A stretch of DNA of 64,000 nucleotides from UBA7957 sp965222695 (GCA_965222695.1 OZ244967.1:2046001-2110000), one strand, 5' to 3'; positions 18,108 through 27,123 are shown, counted from the stretch's first letter. Numbers and translations are program-made. The notes: generated by a model not told the origin, from the letters alone.

Positions 18108-19291
18108 GCCGAATCCTTATTTACCGTACGGGAATGTGCGATAATTCGGGAACAGGCTTCGAAAAAAGCGGCATCATCAACTGGAAGCGCAAGCCTGACC
18201 CAGTCAATCAAAGACTCACCAAACGCGGATCCCGGCATCACGGCGACACCCTGCGTTTTCAGTAAATCCATCGCGTAGTCATAGCCGCTTAAGCCGCTGG
18301 CTGATACATCAATTAAAGCAAACATCCCGGCATCCGGCCTGTGTACACTGTAATTCGTTTGTTCATGCAATTGCCGGTACAGCATTTTTGCACGTTTTTC
18401 GTATCTGTGCACCATACCAGGCGCCACCTCCGACGGCTCTGATACTGCAAGAGCTGTCATGTCCGCGATAAAGGGTTGGTTACCGAATAACATGGTCTCA
18501 GACAGCGGCAGAAGACGATGACAAAATTCGACGGGTCCCACACACCACCCGCTACGAAATCCCGGTGCCGCATGCGACTTGGATATAGAAGATGCCACAA
18601 TCACCCGATCCGCGTATTTCTCATATTCCAGCGGCGAAATAAACCTCGCCGTACTGAATACCAGTTCTTCATAGACTTCATCAACCAACAGCCACAGATC
18701 GTATTGTTTGGCTAATTTCCCGATGGCATCAATATCGTCAGCGGTTAGTACAGCGCCGGTTGGGTTATGAGGCGTATTGATTAAAATGACACGCGTTCGG
18801 CTTGTAATACGCTCGGAAAGATCGGCGGCCTGTATCCTGAAGCCGTTTTCAGATCTTAAGGGTACAGGCACCGCCGTCGCTCCGGATGCCGCGATCACGC
18901 CGGCATAGGTGGCATACATGGGATCGCCCACAAGCACCTCGTCACCGGCTTCCGCAATTACTCTCATCACCGCATAAAGTGCGGTTTGTGTTCCCGGAAA
19001 ACACAATATCTGGTCTGTGCCAATGGGTCGATTAACACGGCGCGAATAACGTTCGGACAAAGTATCCAGAAGTTTTTTTTCCCCGCGTCCCGAACTGTAT
19101 CCGGTTCGACCCTTGCGCATTGAGAAATAGGCTTTTTCGATTAATTTATGCGGCGTTGGAATATCGGGCTCACCAATGGTCAGTTCGATAATATCCTCCC
19201 CCTTCGCAGCCAAAGCCCGCGCCAGCTCGTGTACTTCCCATTTCGCCCCGCCCAGAAACGCGAGATTTTTGCTGACGGATGAGTACCTCAT
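18104..19291 (-). CDS. PLP-dependent aminotransferase, class I fold
   Basis: A 395-residue fold-type I aminotransferase. It has LTIGEPDIPTP near residue 40, INTPHNPTGAV at 171-181, DEVYEEL at 204-210 and the PLP lysine K238 in SSISKSHAAPGFRSGW. It overlaps both the dimethylargininase gene and the TetR gene by four bases, so the three are one operon. The specific amino donor is not readable from sequence. The context suggests citrulline, arginine or a methylated arginine; bacterial arginine:pyruvate transaminase AruH is of the same fold and length. Confidence 0.85.
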   Translation of the reverse strand: MRYSSVSKNLAFLGGAKWEVHELARALAAKGEDIIELTIGEPDIPTPHKLIEKAYFSMRKGRTGYSSGRGEKKLLDTLSERYSRRVNRPIGTDQILCFPGTQTALYAVMRVIAEAGDEVLVGDPMYATYAGVIAASGATAVPVPLRSENGFRIQAADLSERITSRTRVILINTPHNPTGAVLTADDIDAIGKLAKQYDLWLLVDEVYEELVFSTARFISPLEYEKYADRVIVASSISKSHAAPGFRSGWCVGPVEFCHRLLPLSETMLFGNQPFIADMTALAVSEPSEVAPGMVHRYEKRAKMLYRQLHEQTNYSVHRPDAGMFALIDVSASGLSGYDYAMDLLKTQGVAVMPGSAFGESLIDWVRLALPVDDAAFFEACSRIIAHSRTVNKDSA

Positions 19292-19974
19292 GGTTTCCCC
19301 GGGTTGCTACCGAGGGGGGCGGAGAGTTCCAGCCCTAACAACGCACCAATGGTATCCAGTCCGATTTCCGCAAGCTCACCAACCTTAAAAGCCTCTGCGA
19401 GTGCCCCACCCTCCAGCCAGAGTCCGTCGATCACCGCGTTGCTGGCTATGGCATAACGTCGTAAGATTTTTTTACTGGCCGGTTTTCCTTCTTCGGCAAG
19501 CGCCTGAGCAATCAGCATCTCGATTCGGTTGCGGTACTGTATATAAGTTTTTTCATGGGTCTCGCGCATTTGCCGGTCATGCAAGACCAATTGAAATAAA
19601 CCGGCCCATAAGGCTACTCCCCTGCGGTCAACGACCGGTGGTGTCAGGGAACCGGTAATAAATCCGGCCAGTTTCTGAACCGCAGAAGAACAGTCCGCAC
19701 CGACTGTACTTTCGCTGTCTTCAATCATCTTCGACATATGGCATTCGTACGCCGAACTGATAAGTTCTTCTTTACTCAAAAAATAGTGCCGGATCAAACC
19801 CGGTGTAACTTTGGCCTCTTCGGCTATGGCACGCACGGTTGCAGATCGCACGCCTTTGGAGGCGATCAGTCGCAATGTTGCGGCAATCAGCTCATCCCGT
19901 CTCTGATCAGGGTGTACACGACTGTACGTTCTTTTTGGCAGGGATGACTTGCTATTCATTTCTTTCGGGCTCAT
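19288..19974 (-). CDS. TetR family regulator (BetI-like)
   Basis: A 228-residue repressor-type protein. The helix-turn-helix spans about residues 25-70 (TVRAIAEEAKVTPGLIRHYFLSKEEL), and the C-terminal domain has the BetI_C style pattern VALWAGLFQLVLHD. It is the first gene of a minus-strand operon with the aminotransferase and dimethylargininase, and an 18-bp palindrome sits 25 bases upstream of its start. It is very likely the local, autoregulated repressor of both divergent operons. The ligand would be a pathway compound. Confidence 0.9.
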   Translation of the reverse strand: MSPKEMNSKSSLPKRTYSRVHPDQRRDELIAATLRLIASKGVRSATVRAIAEEAKVTPGLIRHYFLSKEELISSAYECHMSKMIEDSESTVGADCSSAVQKLAGFITGSLTPPVVDRRGVALWAGLFQLVLHDRQMRETHEKTYIQYRNRIEMLIAQALAEEGKPASKKILRRYAIASNAVIDGLWLEGGALAEAFKVGELAEIGLDTIGALLGLELSAPLGSNPGKP

Positions 19975-19999
19975 TCTTATCGCTCAAACCGTCACCTTT

Positions 20000-20017
20000 A
20001 TTATACATTTGTATAAT
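20000..20017. promoter_or_regulatory. TetR-type operator palindrome
   Basis: ATTATACATTTGTATAAT pairs eight bases on each side with only the central T-T unpaired. It lies between the divergent tetR-family and ABC ATPase genes, 25 bases from the regulator start, and overlaps AT-rich sequence able to serve as a minus-10 box. Symmetric sites of this size are typical for TetR dimers. Confidence 0.7.
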
Positions 20018-20161
20018 TACCGAAAGTCATCTAGAATGCAATCAATTTCACCATGGCGAATACTCGAATGTTGAACGCACAGGGCAGCCCGGCACTGATG
20101 GTCTCAGGTTGCATTCAAAATAAAATAAACATCGATTGATCAAACAACCCGGAGATATTCA

Positions 20162-20962
20162 ATGCTCGGCCAGGCGAAAGAGCAGAATATAGCAGCCAAA
20201 GAAGAAGTCGCTAACGAAGCCATACGTATAGAGAATTTACGAAAATCTTTTGGGGATCTTGAAGTATTAAAAGGCATCTCATTAACCGCACACCAGGGGG
20301 ATATAGTTGCAATAATAGGAGGCAGCGGCTCAGGTAAATCAACTTTGCTTCGCTGCGCGAATTTTCTCGAAACTCCAACATCGGGAAAAATTTTTATAGA
20401 GGGAGAGGAGATCGCCGTTAAACCGGATGGAACACCCGCCAATCGGAAACAAATCGAACGCATTCGCTCGCGGCTGGGCATGGTATTTCAATCATTTAAC
20501 CTGTGGACTCATCGAACCCTGCTTGAAAATATCATCGAGATCCCCGTCCATGTGCTGCACAAGCCAAAGGATCAATCGATTGCCACCGCCATGGAGCTGC
20601 TGACTCGAGTAGGTTTATCCGATAAAGCTGATACTTACCCGGCCTTTCTGTCAGGTGGACAGCAGCAGCGTGCCGCGATCGCTCGCGCGCTCGCCATAGA
20701 TCCGACATCCATGCTGTTTGACGAACCTACCAGCGCCCTCGATCCTGAATTGGTTGGTGAGGTCTTGACCGTTATCCGAGATCTCGCGGCCGAAGGCAGA
20801 ACCATGCTGCTGGTCACCCACGAAATGAAATTTGCACGCGAAGTCTCCACGCACGTCGTTTATCTCTACCAGGGAGTAATAGAAGAGCAAGGTCCTCCCG
20901 AATCACTCTTCGGGAATCCAGAATCGGAGCGATTGAAACAGTTTTTACAGAGCGTTGAATAA
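20162..20962 (+). CDS. Amino acid ABC transporter ATP-binding protein (HisP/ArtP type)
   Basis: A 266-residue ATPase of the polar amino acid importer family. It has Walker A GGSGSGKST near residue 57, signature LSGGQQQRAAIARAL, Walker B SMLFDEPTSALDPELVGEVL and the His-loop VTHEMKFAREV, all as in HisP. Q-loop region MVFQSFNLWTHRT is characteristic. A ribosome-binding site CCGGAG lies at proper distance from the ATG. It is the first gene of the plus-strand operon with a binding protein and two permeases. Confidence 0.93.
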   Translation: MLGQAKEQNIAAKEEVANEAIRIENLRKSFGDLEVLKGISLTAHQGDIVAIIGGSGSGKSTLLRCANFLETPTSGKIFIEGEEIAVKPDGTPANRKQIERIRSRLGMVFQSFNLWTHRTLLENIIEIPVHVLHKPKDQSIATAMELLTRVGLSDKADTYPAFLSGGQQQRAAIARALAIDPTSMLFDEPTSALDPELVGEVLTVIRDLAAEGRTMLLVTHEMKFAREVSTHVVYLYQGVIEEQGPPESLFGNPESERLKQFLQSVE

Positions 20963-20996
20963 CCATGAAATAAATAAACACCAGAGGGGAATTAGA

Positions 20997-21767
20997 ATGA
21001 AATTCATCAAATTAATTATAGCTGCAGCTTTAGCACTTTCCTTGGCCAATACAGCTATTGCCGAAGAAGTCAAAATCGGTATTGCCGCCGAGCCCTATCC
21101 ACCCTTTGCATCCACCGATGCATCCGGTAACTGGAGTGGCTGGGAAATTGATATCATTCACGCTGTGTGTGCAGCCGCCGAACTCAATTGTGTGGTTACA
21201 CCGGTAGCGTGGGATGGCATTATCCCATCGCTTACTGCCAAAAAAATCGATGCCATCATGGCTTCAATGTCAATCACCGAAGAAAGGATGAAGACAATCA
21301 ATTTCAGTGATAAATACTATAAAACGCCCGCAGTCATTGTTGCAGAAAAATCCATGGATATCACGCCCGATAAAGACGGGCTGAAAGGCAAAATACTGGG
21401 TATACAGGTGTCTACAACGCATGCCGCCTACGCCCAGGCCCACTTTGCAGACGGGGTTGAACTGAAAGTCTATCAGACGCAGGATGAGGCGAATCAGGAT
21501 CTTGTTGCCGGCCGCATAGATGCTACCCAGGCTGACAGTATTGCAATGGCAGACTTTGTTGCAAGCGAGGCAGGCGCGTGCTGTGAAATCAAAGGAGCGG
21601 TACCGGACGATGAAACCATTCTCGGCAAGGGTGTGGGCGCCGGTGTGCGTAAAGACGATGATGCATTACGCGAAAAACTCAACGCCGGTATTGCCGCTAT
21701 ACTCGCTGACGGCACACACGAAAAGATTACACAGAAATATTTTACCACCAGCATCTACAGCGATTAA
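20997..21767 (+). CDS. Amino acid ABC transporter substrate-binding protein (HisJ/ArtJ family)
   Basis: A 256-residue periplasmic protein. I start at the ATG at 20997 since AGAGGGGA lies upstream and the product begins with a standard signal peptide (MKFIKLIIAAALALSLANTAIA). The mature part shows AEPYPPFASTDASGNWSGWEIDI and AGRIDATQADS, typical of SBP_bac_3 proteins binding lysine, arginine, ornithine or histidine. Given the dimethylargininase gene in the same locus, a methylated arginine is the favoured ligand by inference. Confidence 0.92.
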   Translation: MKFIKLIIAAALALSLANTAIAEEVKIGIAAEPYPPFASTDASGNWSGWEIDIIHAVCAAAELNCVVTPVAWDGIIPSLTAKKIDAIMASMSITEERMKTINFSDKYYKTPAVIVAEKSMDITPDKDGLKGKILGIQVSTTHAAYAQAHFADGVELKVYQTQDEANQDLVAGRIDATQADSIAMADFVASEAGACCEIKGAVPDDETILGKGVGAGVRKDDDALREKLNAGIAAILADGTHEKITQKYFTTSIYSD

Positions 21768-21776
21768 TTCCATTCG

Positions 21777-22529
21777 ATGGAATCCTTAATGGAAGCTCTC
21801 GGCCTGGCTAAGGCCGTTGAGCTTCTTTCACTGACCCCTCCCGGTTGGGGAGGGAATCTTCTAAGGGGTTTGGTCCACTCGCTGGAGATCGCCTTCGGTG
21901 CCTACTTTTTCGGATTGATCATCGGTCTTTTCGGCGCCTACGGAAAACTGCACGGCGGACCGGTACTGCGGGATCTTCTGTCTGTTTACACGACTGTGGT
22001 ACGCGCGGTACCTGAGCTGGTCCTGATTCTGATCCTTTACTATGTCGGTTCGGATCTGATTAACCAAGCCGCGAATGCCCTTGGTTACGGCCGAATCGAA
22101 ATCAGTGGCGTGGGCGCGGGTATATGGGTGCTGGGTGTTGTACAAGGCGCTTATGCCACTGAAGTGCTTCGCGGTGCCATACAAGCCGTACCCCAGGGAC
22201 AAATCGAAGCCGCTCGCGCCTACGGGATGCCTTCGTTTATGCTGATGCGCCGTATTACGATTCCGGCAATGCTTTCTTATGCTATTCCGGGTATGGCCAA
22301 TCTCTGGCTGATCGCAACCAAAGACACCGCATTGCTGGCAGTCGTCGGGTTCAACGAACTCACACTGGAAACGCGGCAGGCTGCCAGCAGCACACGCGCT
22401 TACTTTACCTTTTTCCTCGCGGCCGGTTTTCTGTATCTAATGCTTACAATAATCTCCGGCGTGGTATTCAAACGCGTAGAAGCGCATGCACGTCGCGGTC
22501 AGCCCCCCCTGGACAGTTCTCAGGCATGA
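21777..22529 (+). CDS. Amino acid ABC transporter permease (HisQ type)
   Basis: A 250-residue permease with five membrane segments and the EAA loop IEAARAYGMPSFMLMRRITIP. The N-terminal pattern GWGGNLLRGLVHSLEIAFGAY is that of HisQ/ArtQ. The start is uncertain: ATGs at 21777 and 21789 both lack a strong ribosome-binding site. Its stop overlaps the next permease start (ATGA), so the pair is coupled. Confidence 0.9.
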   Translation: MESLMEALGLAKAVELLSLTPPGWGGNLLRGLVHSLEIAFGAYFFGLIIGLFGAYGKLHGGPVLRDLLSVYTTVVRAVPELVLILILYYVGSDLINQAANALGYGRIEISGVGAGIWVLGVVQGAYATEVLRGAIQAVPQGQIEAARAYGMPSFMLMRRITIPAMLSYAIPGMANLWLIATKDTALLAVVGFNELTLETRQAASSTRAYFTFFLAAGFLYLMLTIISGVVFKRVEAHARRGQPPLDSSQA

Positions 22530-23302
22530 CGCGGCTGAAAGAATGGTTTTTACCCCACAGAATCGTCATGCTTGTTTTGACAGCCGCGATACTTGCCTGG
22601 TGCGCTATGACTATGCGCTGGGATTGGCTGCCAAGGTATCTGCCACTGGCTATGGAAGGCATCTGGCGAACGGTCTGGATTCTGATCACCACGACCATTC
22701 TGGGGTTTCTTCTTGCAGTTCCGCTCGGTCTTGTCCAGGCCGTAGGCCCTTGGTATCTGGCCGCGCCAGCAAAAACCTTTTGCACGATTATCAGAGGTAC
22801 GCCCTTACTTCTGCAAATCTGGCTGATTTATTACGGACTGGGTTCGCTTTTCCCTCAGTTTCCATGGATTCGCAGCAGCGAACTCTGGCCCTATCTGCGG
22901 CAAGCATGGCCCTATGCGGTACTGGCGCTGACACTCTCTTACGCCGGATACGAGGGTGAAGTGATGCGTGGTGCTTTTCGCAGTGTTGCCAAAGGCCAGC
23001 TTGAGGCGGCGAAAGCTTTCGGAATGAGCCGATTTACCTTGTTTCGTAGAGTGTGGTTACCACAGGCTGTCAGAAATGTATTGCCTACACTGGGTGGAGA
23101 AACCATATTGCAACTCAAAGCTACGCCACTCGTCGCGACTATCACTATCGTGGATATTTACGCGGTATCTTCAAGAGTCCGCCAGGATACCTTTATCGTC
23201 TATGAGCCACTACTGCTCCTGGCGGTTGTCTACCTGTTGATCGCCGGCATCATCGCGATGCTTTTTCGATGGCTTGAAAACCAGGTTCCGCAAAACTCCT
23301 AG
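22526..23302 (+). CDS. Amino acid ABC transporter permease (HisM type)
   Basis: A 258-residue permease with the HisM/ArtM pattern: AMEGIWRTVWILITTT, a RGTPLLLQIWLIYYG block, and EAA loop LEAAKAFGMSRFTLFRRVWLP. It completes a HisPQMJ-type importer. The TAG stop at 23300-23302 is part of the CTAG that borders the inverted-repeat element just downstream, so the element inserted at the very end of this gene. Confidence 0.92.
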   Translation: MTRLKEWFLPHRIVMLVLTAAILAWCAMTMRWDWLPRYLPLAMEGIWRTVWILITTTILGFLLAVPLGLVQAVGPWYLAAPAKTFCTIIRGTPLLLQIWLIYYGLGSLFPQFPWIRSSELWPYLRQAWPYAVLALTLSYAGYEGEVMRGAFRSVAKGQLEAAKAFGMSRFTLFRRVWLPQAVRNVLPTLGGETILQLKATPLVATITIVDIYAVSSRVRQDTFIVYEPLLLLAVVYLLIAGIIAMLFRWLENQVPQNS

Positions 23303-23581
23303 TGTACTGTAACACCCAAAAGGCACCTATAGACGAATCGAGACAGGCCAGCTGCAAGGCGCGTCCTCGCCGGGGTAGCCACTCTACCTCAAGAGGGCGC
23401 AACACCGCAGATGGCCTGTCTCGGCTCGCCCTTGGGGAAGTCAGTAAATCCGCGATGGCGGTGTTGCAGTCCTTGGCAAGGGCCATAGAAGTAAACTCGT
23501 GACCCTTACCTGCGCACTGCGCCTTGCACTCGCGGTTTTACTGACTTTCTATAGGTGTCTTTTGGGTGTTACAGTACCTAG
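23299..23581. mobile_element. MITE-like inverted-repeat element, copy 1
   Basis: Arms of 30 bases (GTACTGTAACACCCAAAAGG at 23304 onward, and its complement ending at 23577) match with one mismatch and enclose about 214 bases. Both ends are flanked by CTAG, with one extra T on the left. Inside, CGAATCGAGACAGGCCA (23335-23351) is repeated in inverse orientation near 23413-23430. It encodes no transposase. A shorter relative is at 52612-52687. The element separates the importer genes from the flavoprotein gene and may alter their co-transcription. Confidence 0.8.
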
Positions 23582-23613
23582 GTATCGGCAAACCGCTTTA
23601 ATCCGAACCATCA

Positions 23614-25704
23614 ATGACAAAGAACCATATCATGCGAAATTCAAGGTACGGCATATTGTTTGAACCGGTAAAGATCGGACCGGTAACCGCTCCGAACCGT
23701 TTTTATCAGGTACCGCACTGCACCGGCATGGGTTATCTCTACCCTCACGCGGAAGCCAGATTCCGCGGAATAAAAGCCGAAGGCGGCTGGGGTGTTGTAT
23801 CGACACAGGAGACCGAAATTCATCCTTCCTCGGATTTAACGCCTTACAATGAAGCCCGGCTCTGGGATGCGCGGGATATTCCCGCCCTGAAGCTGGTAAC
23901 CGAAGCTATACATGAGCATCATAGCCTCGCCGCAATCCAGCTTGTGCATGGTGGACTGCATTCGAATAATCGTTACAGCCGTGTCCCCCCGCTGGCGCCA
24001 TCCCACGCAATTGTTGATTCCGGTGATCCGGTTCAGGCGCGTCAAATGAGCAAACGGGACATCAAAGACTTTCGGCATTGGCATATCAATGCAGCGCTAC
24101 GTGCGAAAGAAGCCGGTTTTGACATTGTCTACGTTTATGCCGGCCACGATATGACGCTGCTCCAACACTTTCTCCTTAAGCGGCACAATCACAGAATTGA
24201 TGAATACGGAGGCTCTTTTGAAAATCGTCTTCGTCTGTTCCGGGAAGTTTTAGCCGATACTAAAGATGCCGTGGGCGATAGCTGCGCCGTAGCCGTTCGG
24301 CTCGCGGTTGATGAACTGCTGGGTGCACAAGGTATTCGCCACGATGTGGAAGCACCGGAAATCATCGAGGCACTGGCCGAAGAACCTGATCTTTGGGATG
24401 TCAACTTATCCGACTGGTCCAATGACAGCCAAACCGCTCGATTTTCCGAGGAAGGCTTTCAGGAGAAATATACAAGCTTTGTAAAATCAGTGACCAGCAA
24501 ACCGGTCGTTGGCGTCGGCCGCTATACTTCTGTGGATAAAATGGCGAGTATCATAAAATCCGGTAAACTGGATTTTATCGGTGCTGCGCGCCCCTCCATC
24601 GCCGATCCGTTTCTGCCGAAAAAAATACAGGAAGGCAGAATCGATGAGATTCGCGAGTGTATCGGATGCAATATCTGCACGTCGGGAGACAACACCTGCA
24701 TTCCCATGCGCTGCACGCAGAATCCCGCCGTTGGCGAGGAGTGGCGACGAAACTGGCACCCTGAATATATTCCTGCATTGCGTGACCCGGAAACCTGCTT
24801 GGTCATAGGAGGAGGACCCGCGGGATTGGAGGCAGCGCGGGCACTGTGCAAACGTGGTGTAGACGTGATGATCGCCGAGGCACGCAGGGAATGGGGAGGA
24901 CGCGTCACTCTGGAAAGCCAGCTACCCGGACTTGCAAGCTGGTCACGTGTCCGCGACTGGCGACTGAGCCAGCTGCTGCAAATGTCCAATGCCGAAATGT
25001 ATCTCGAAAACCGACTGGCCGCAGAGGATATCCTTGAGTTAGGTGTGCCGCATATCGCAATAGCAAGCGGAGCGACCTGGCGTCGCGATGGCGTAGGCCG
25101 AAGTCATCGAACGCCCCTACCCTTTTTGATTCAGGAGCCTGTAGTCACTCCGGACGATTTGATAAAAGACGGCATCCGGGCGATTTCCAGCGACGGCCCC
25201 GTGGTTATTTTCGATGATGACGGATTTTATCTGGCCAGCGTCCTGGCGGAGCTGGTCGCTAACGCCGGATATAATACAATTCTGACAACTCCCGCATCCC
25301 TGGTCGCACCCTGGAGTGAACATACCCTGGAACAAACGCGAATTCAAAAAAGATTAATCCATCTCGGAGTCGATATCATACCTTCGAGAATACTGGCCGG
25401 GATGAGCCGCGGTCAACTCACCCTGGAATGCGTCTATTCCGCACACCGACAAACCATGGACTGCGGGACTTTGGTTCCAGTGACTTCCCGGCAACCGGAA
25501 GAAGACTTATGGAATAGACTAAATGCACACAAAGCACTATGGGACGATGCCGGAATAAAGACAGTGACGCGTATCGGCGATTGTCTGGCTCCCGGGCTGA
25601 TTGCCGCCGCTGTCTATTCCGGCCATGCCTATGCCCAAAGTTTCGGCAATACCGAAAACGCCGATCCGCTGCGTGAGGATTATGGCCGTGTATCGACTGG
25701 ATGA
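23614..25704 (+). CDS. Trimethylamine dehydrogenase family FMN/4Fe-4S oxidoreductase
   Basis: A 696-residue protein aligned end to end with trimethylamine dehydrogenase: an FMN TIM barrel (ILFEPVKIGP, NRFYQVPHC, IKAEGGW), active-site DIVYVYAGH with the Tyr and His of the catalytic triad, a 4Fe-4S site CIGCNICTSGDNTC...C, and a C-terminal ADP/FAD-type domain beginning CLVIGGGPAGLEAARAL. The residue matching the substrate-binding Tyr60 of the trimethylamine enzyme is Glu here, and the Trp355 region is changed, so trimethylamine is unlikely as substrate. Dimethylamine released by the neighbouring dimethylargininase, or an N-methyl amino acid as in DgcA and stachydrine demethylases, fits better. 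The start may instead be the ATG at 23632. Confidence 0.88.
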   Translation: MTKNHIMRNSRYGILFEPVKIGPVTAPNRFYQVPHCTGMGYLYPHAEARFRGIKAEGGWGVVSTQETEIHPSSDLTPYNEARLWDARDIPALKLVTEAIHEHHSLAAIQLVHGGLHSNNRYSRVPPLAPSHAIVDSGDPVQARQMSKRDIKDFRHWHINAALRAKEAGFDIVYVYAGHDMTLLQHFLLKRHNHRIDEYGGSFENRLRLFREVLADTKDAVGDSCAVAVRLAVDELLGAQGIRHDVEAPEIIEALAEEPDLWDVNLSDWSNDSQTARFSEEGFQEKYTSFVKSVTSKPVVGVGRYTSVDKMASIIKSGKLDFIGAARPSIADPFLPKKIQEGRIDEIRECIGCNICTSGDNTCIPMRCTQNPAVGEEWRRNWHPEYIPALRDPETCLVIGGGPAGLEAARALCKRGVDVMIAEARREWGGRVTLESQLPGLASWSRVRDWRLSQLLQMSNAEMYLENRLAAEDILELGVPHIAIASGATWRRDGVGRSHRTPLPFLIQEPVVTPDDLIKDGIRAISSDGPVVIFDDDGFYLASVLAELVANAGYNTILTTPASLVAPWSEHTLEQTRIQKRLIHLGVDIIPSRILAGMSRGQLTLECVYSAHRQTMDCGTLVPVTSRQPEEDLWNRLNAHKALWDDAGIKTVTRIGDCLAPGLIAAAVYSGHAYAQSFGNTENADPLREDYGRVSTG

Positions 25705-25730
25705 AAAACTCCGGCTCTTTTCGGAGCCGG
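25704..25730 (-). terminator. Intrinsic terminator for the arsJ operon (minus strand)
   Basis: CCGGCTC (25711-25717) and GAGCCGG (25724-25730) form a stem. Read on the minus strand it is followed by AGTTTTT. It lies between the convergent flavoprotein and arsJ genes and touches the stop codon of the former. Confidence 0.65.
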
Positions 25731-25923
25731 CAATCTATAAATCGGCAAAACTATGTATCGCGCGCGGGTAAATCATCGAAAAAACCGATAATACGGGAAA
25801 TACGATTTCCGTCTGTCGGAGTCGGACCAGCCTCGGCAATAGTTGTCAATCAGTTCGTTTATCTTTTCCATATTCTATATTTCAGTTATAGCACAAGTAT
25901 GCTCTGGCGATTCCGGTAGTTTA

Positions 25924-27123
25924 TCAGCCTGCCTCCGGGTCAGGAAGCCGCGCAGACAATAGTGTTGCTGCCAGGAGAAATAGGGACGAGAGCCATAGGC
26001 AGCCTTGCAATCCGTATGTCTGGTATGACCAGCCGGACAACACGGTTCCGATCAGTCGCCCGCCTGCATTGGCCATATAGTAAAAACCGACGTTCATGGA
26101 GACTTTTTCCGCATCGGAATAGGCCAGAATCAAATAGGAGTGAACTGCGGAGTTGATGGCGAATATCAGGCCGAACAGGATCAGGCCACCGATAATTATC
26201 CATTCGATAAATTCAATATGATCGAGCAATATAGCCATCGCTCCAGGTACCAGGGTTAGTATCAATACCCAAAGCATGGCGGTTTTTCCGCCTGGAGAAT
26301 CTCCCCGATGTTGTCTTGTGAGTATTCCAGGAGCACTGGCCTGCACGACTCCGTAGGCAATAATCCAGGCCGCCATAAATCCACCGATCTGGGCAAATGA
26401 CCAGTTCAATATCGATGAAAGATAGACCGGTAATCCCACGACAAACCAGACGTCGCGGGCACCGAACAGAAAGAATCTGGCGGCTGAGAGTTGGTTGATC
26501 GCGGATATCGTTGAGAATATATCAGTGAATTTGGGTTTGCTTTTCATTTTTCCTACGCCGCTCGGCAACAGAAGAAAAGTCAACACCAGTACGATCAATA
26601 ATCCGCCTGCGAGAATGATCAGCGCATAACGGAACCCGACTGTCTGCAATAACACGGCACCGAGGAAAAACCCCGCGCCTTTCAGGGCGTTTTTCGATCC
26701 GGTCAACACCGCCACCCATTTAAACAGTCTGGAATTTCCACCGGTCGAAAATGTTTTTACGCTTGCCTTGGCGGACATTTTGTTAAGGTCCTTGGCTATG
26801 CCCGACAAGGCCTGTGCACTCATCACATAGAAGACGGTCAGCCAGGCGTCGGGGACACTTAACATCAACAATGCAAGCACCTGAATGGCCATACCGATAT
26901 GCATGGTGAGGTTAAGACCGATCCGCGCACCGAGCCAGCCGCCCAGAAGATTGGTGACTATGCCGAAAAATTCGTAAAACAGGAACAGCATGGCCACTTC
27001 GAAGGGGGTGTAGCCGAGTTGGTGGAAATACAAGACCACCAACATACGAATGGCGCCGTCGGTCAGCGTAAAGGCCCAGTAGCCACCGGTGACTAACAAA
27101 TAATTACGCGTATTGCTGTCCAT
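25924..27123 (-). CDS. arsJ: ArsJ, organoarsenical (1-arseno-3-phosphoglycerate) efflux permease
   Basis: A 399-residue major facilitator with 10-12 membrane segments. The N-terminal pattern YLLVTGGYWAFTLTDG and FLFYEFFGIVTNLLGGWLGARI is diagnostic of ArsJ. I start at the ATG at 27123, which overlaps the stop of the GAPDH gene (TAATG); the longer frame would invade that gene. ArsJ exports the 1-arseno-3-phosphoglycerate formed by its partner GAPDH from arsenate, giving arsenate resistance. Family function is established knowledge. There is no arsR or arsC next to it. Confidence 0.93.
   Translation of the reverse strand: MDSNTRNYLLVTGGYWAFTLTDGAIRMLVVLYFHQLGYTPFEVAMLFLFYEFFGIVTNLLGGWLGARIGLNLTMHIGMAIQVLALLMLSVPDAWLTVFYVMSAQALSGIAKDLNKMSAKASVKTFSTGGNSRLFKWVAVLTGSKNALKGAGFFLGAVLLQTVGFRYALIILAGGLLIVLVLTFLLLPSGVGKMKSKPKFTDIFSTISAINQLSAARFFLFGARDVWFVVGLPVYLSSILNWSFAQIGGFMAAWIIAYGVVQASAPGILTRQHRGDSPGGKTAMLWVLILTLVPGAMAILLDHIEFIEWIIIGGLILFGLIFAINSAVHSYLILAYSDAEKVSMNVGFYYMANAGGRLIGTVLSGWSYQTYGLQGCLWLSSLFLLAATLLSARLPDPEAG

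Noticed and set aside
23302..23502. Short frames inside the inverted-repeat element as a transposase remnant
   Set aside because: They are low-complexity, Arg/Ser-rich, unlike any transposase, and the inverted symmetry explains them.
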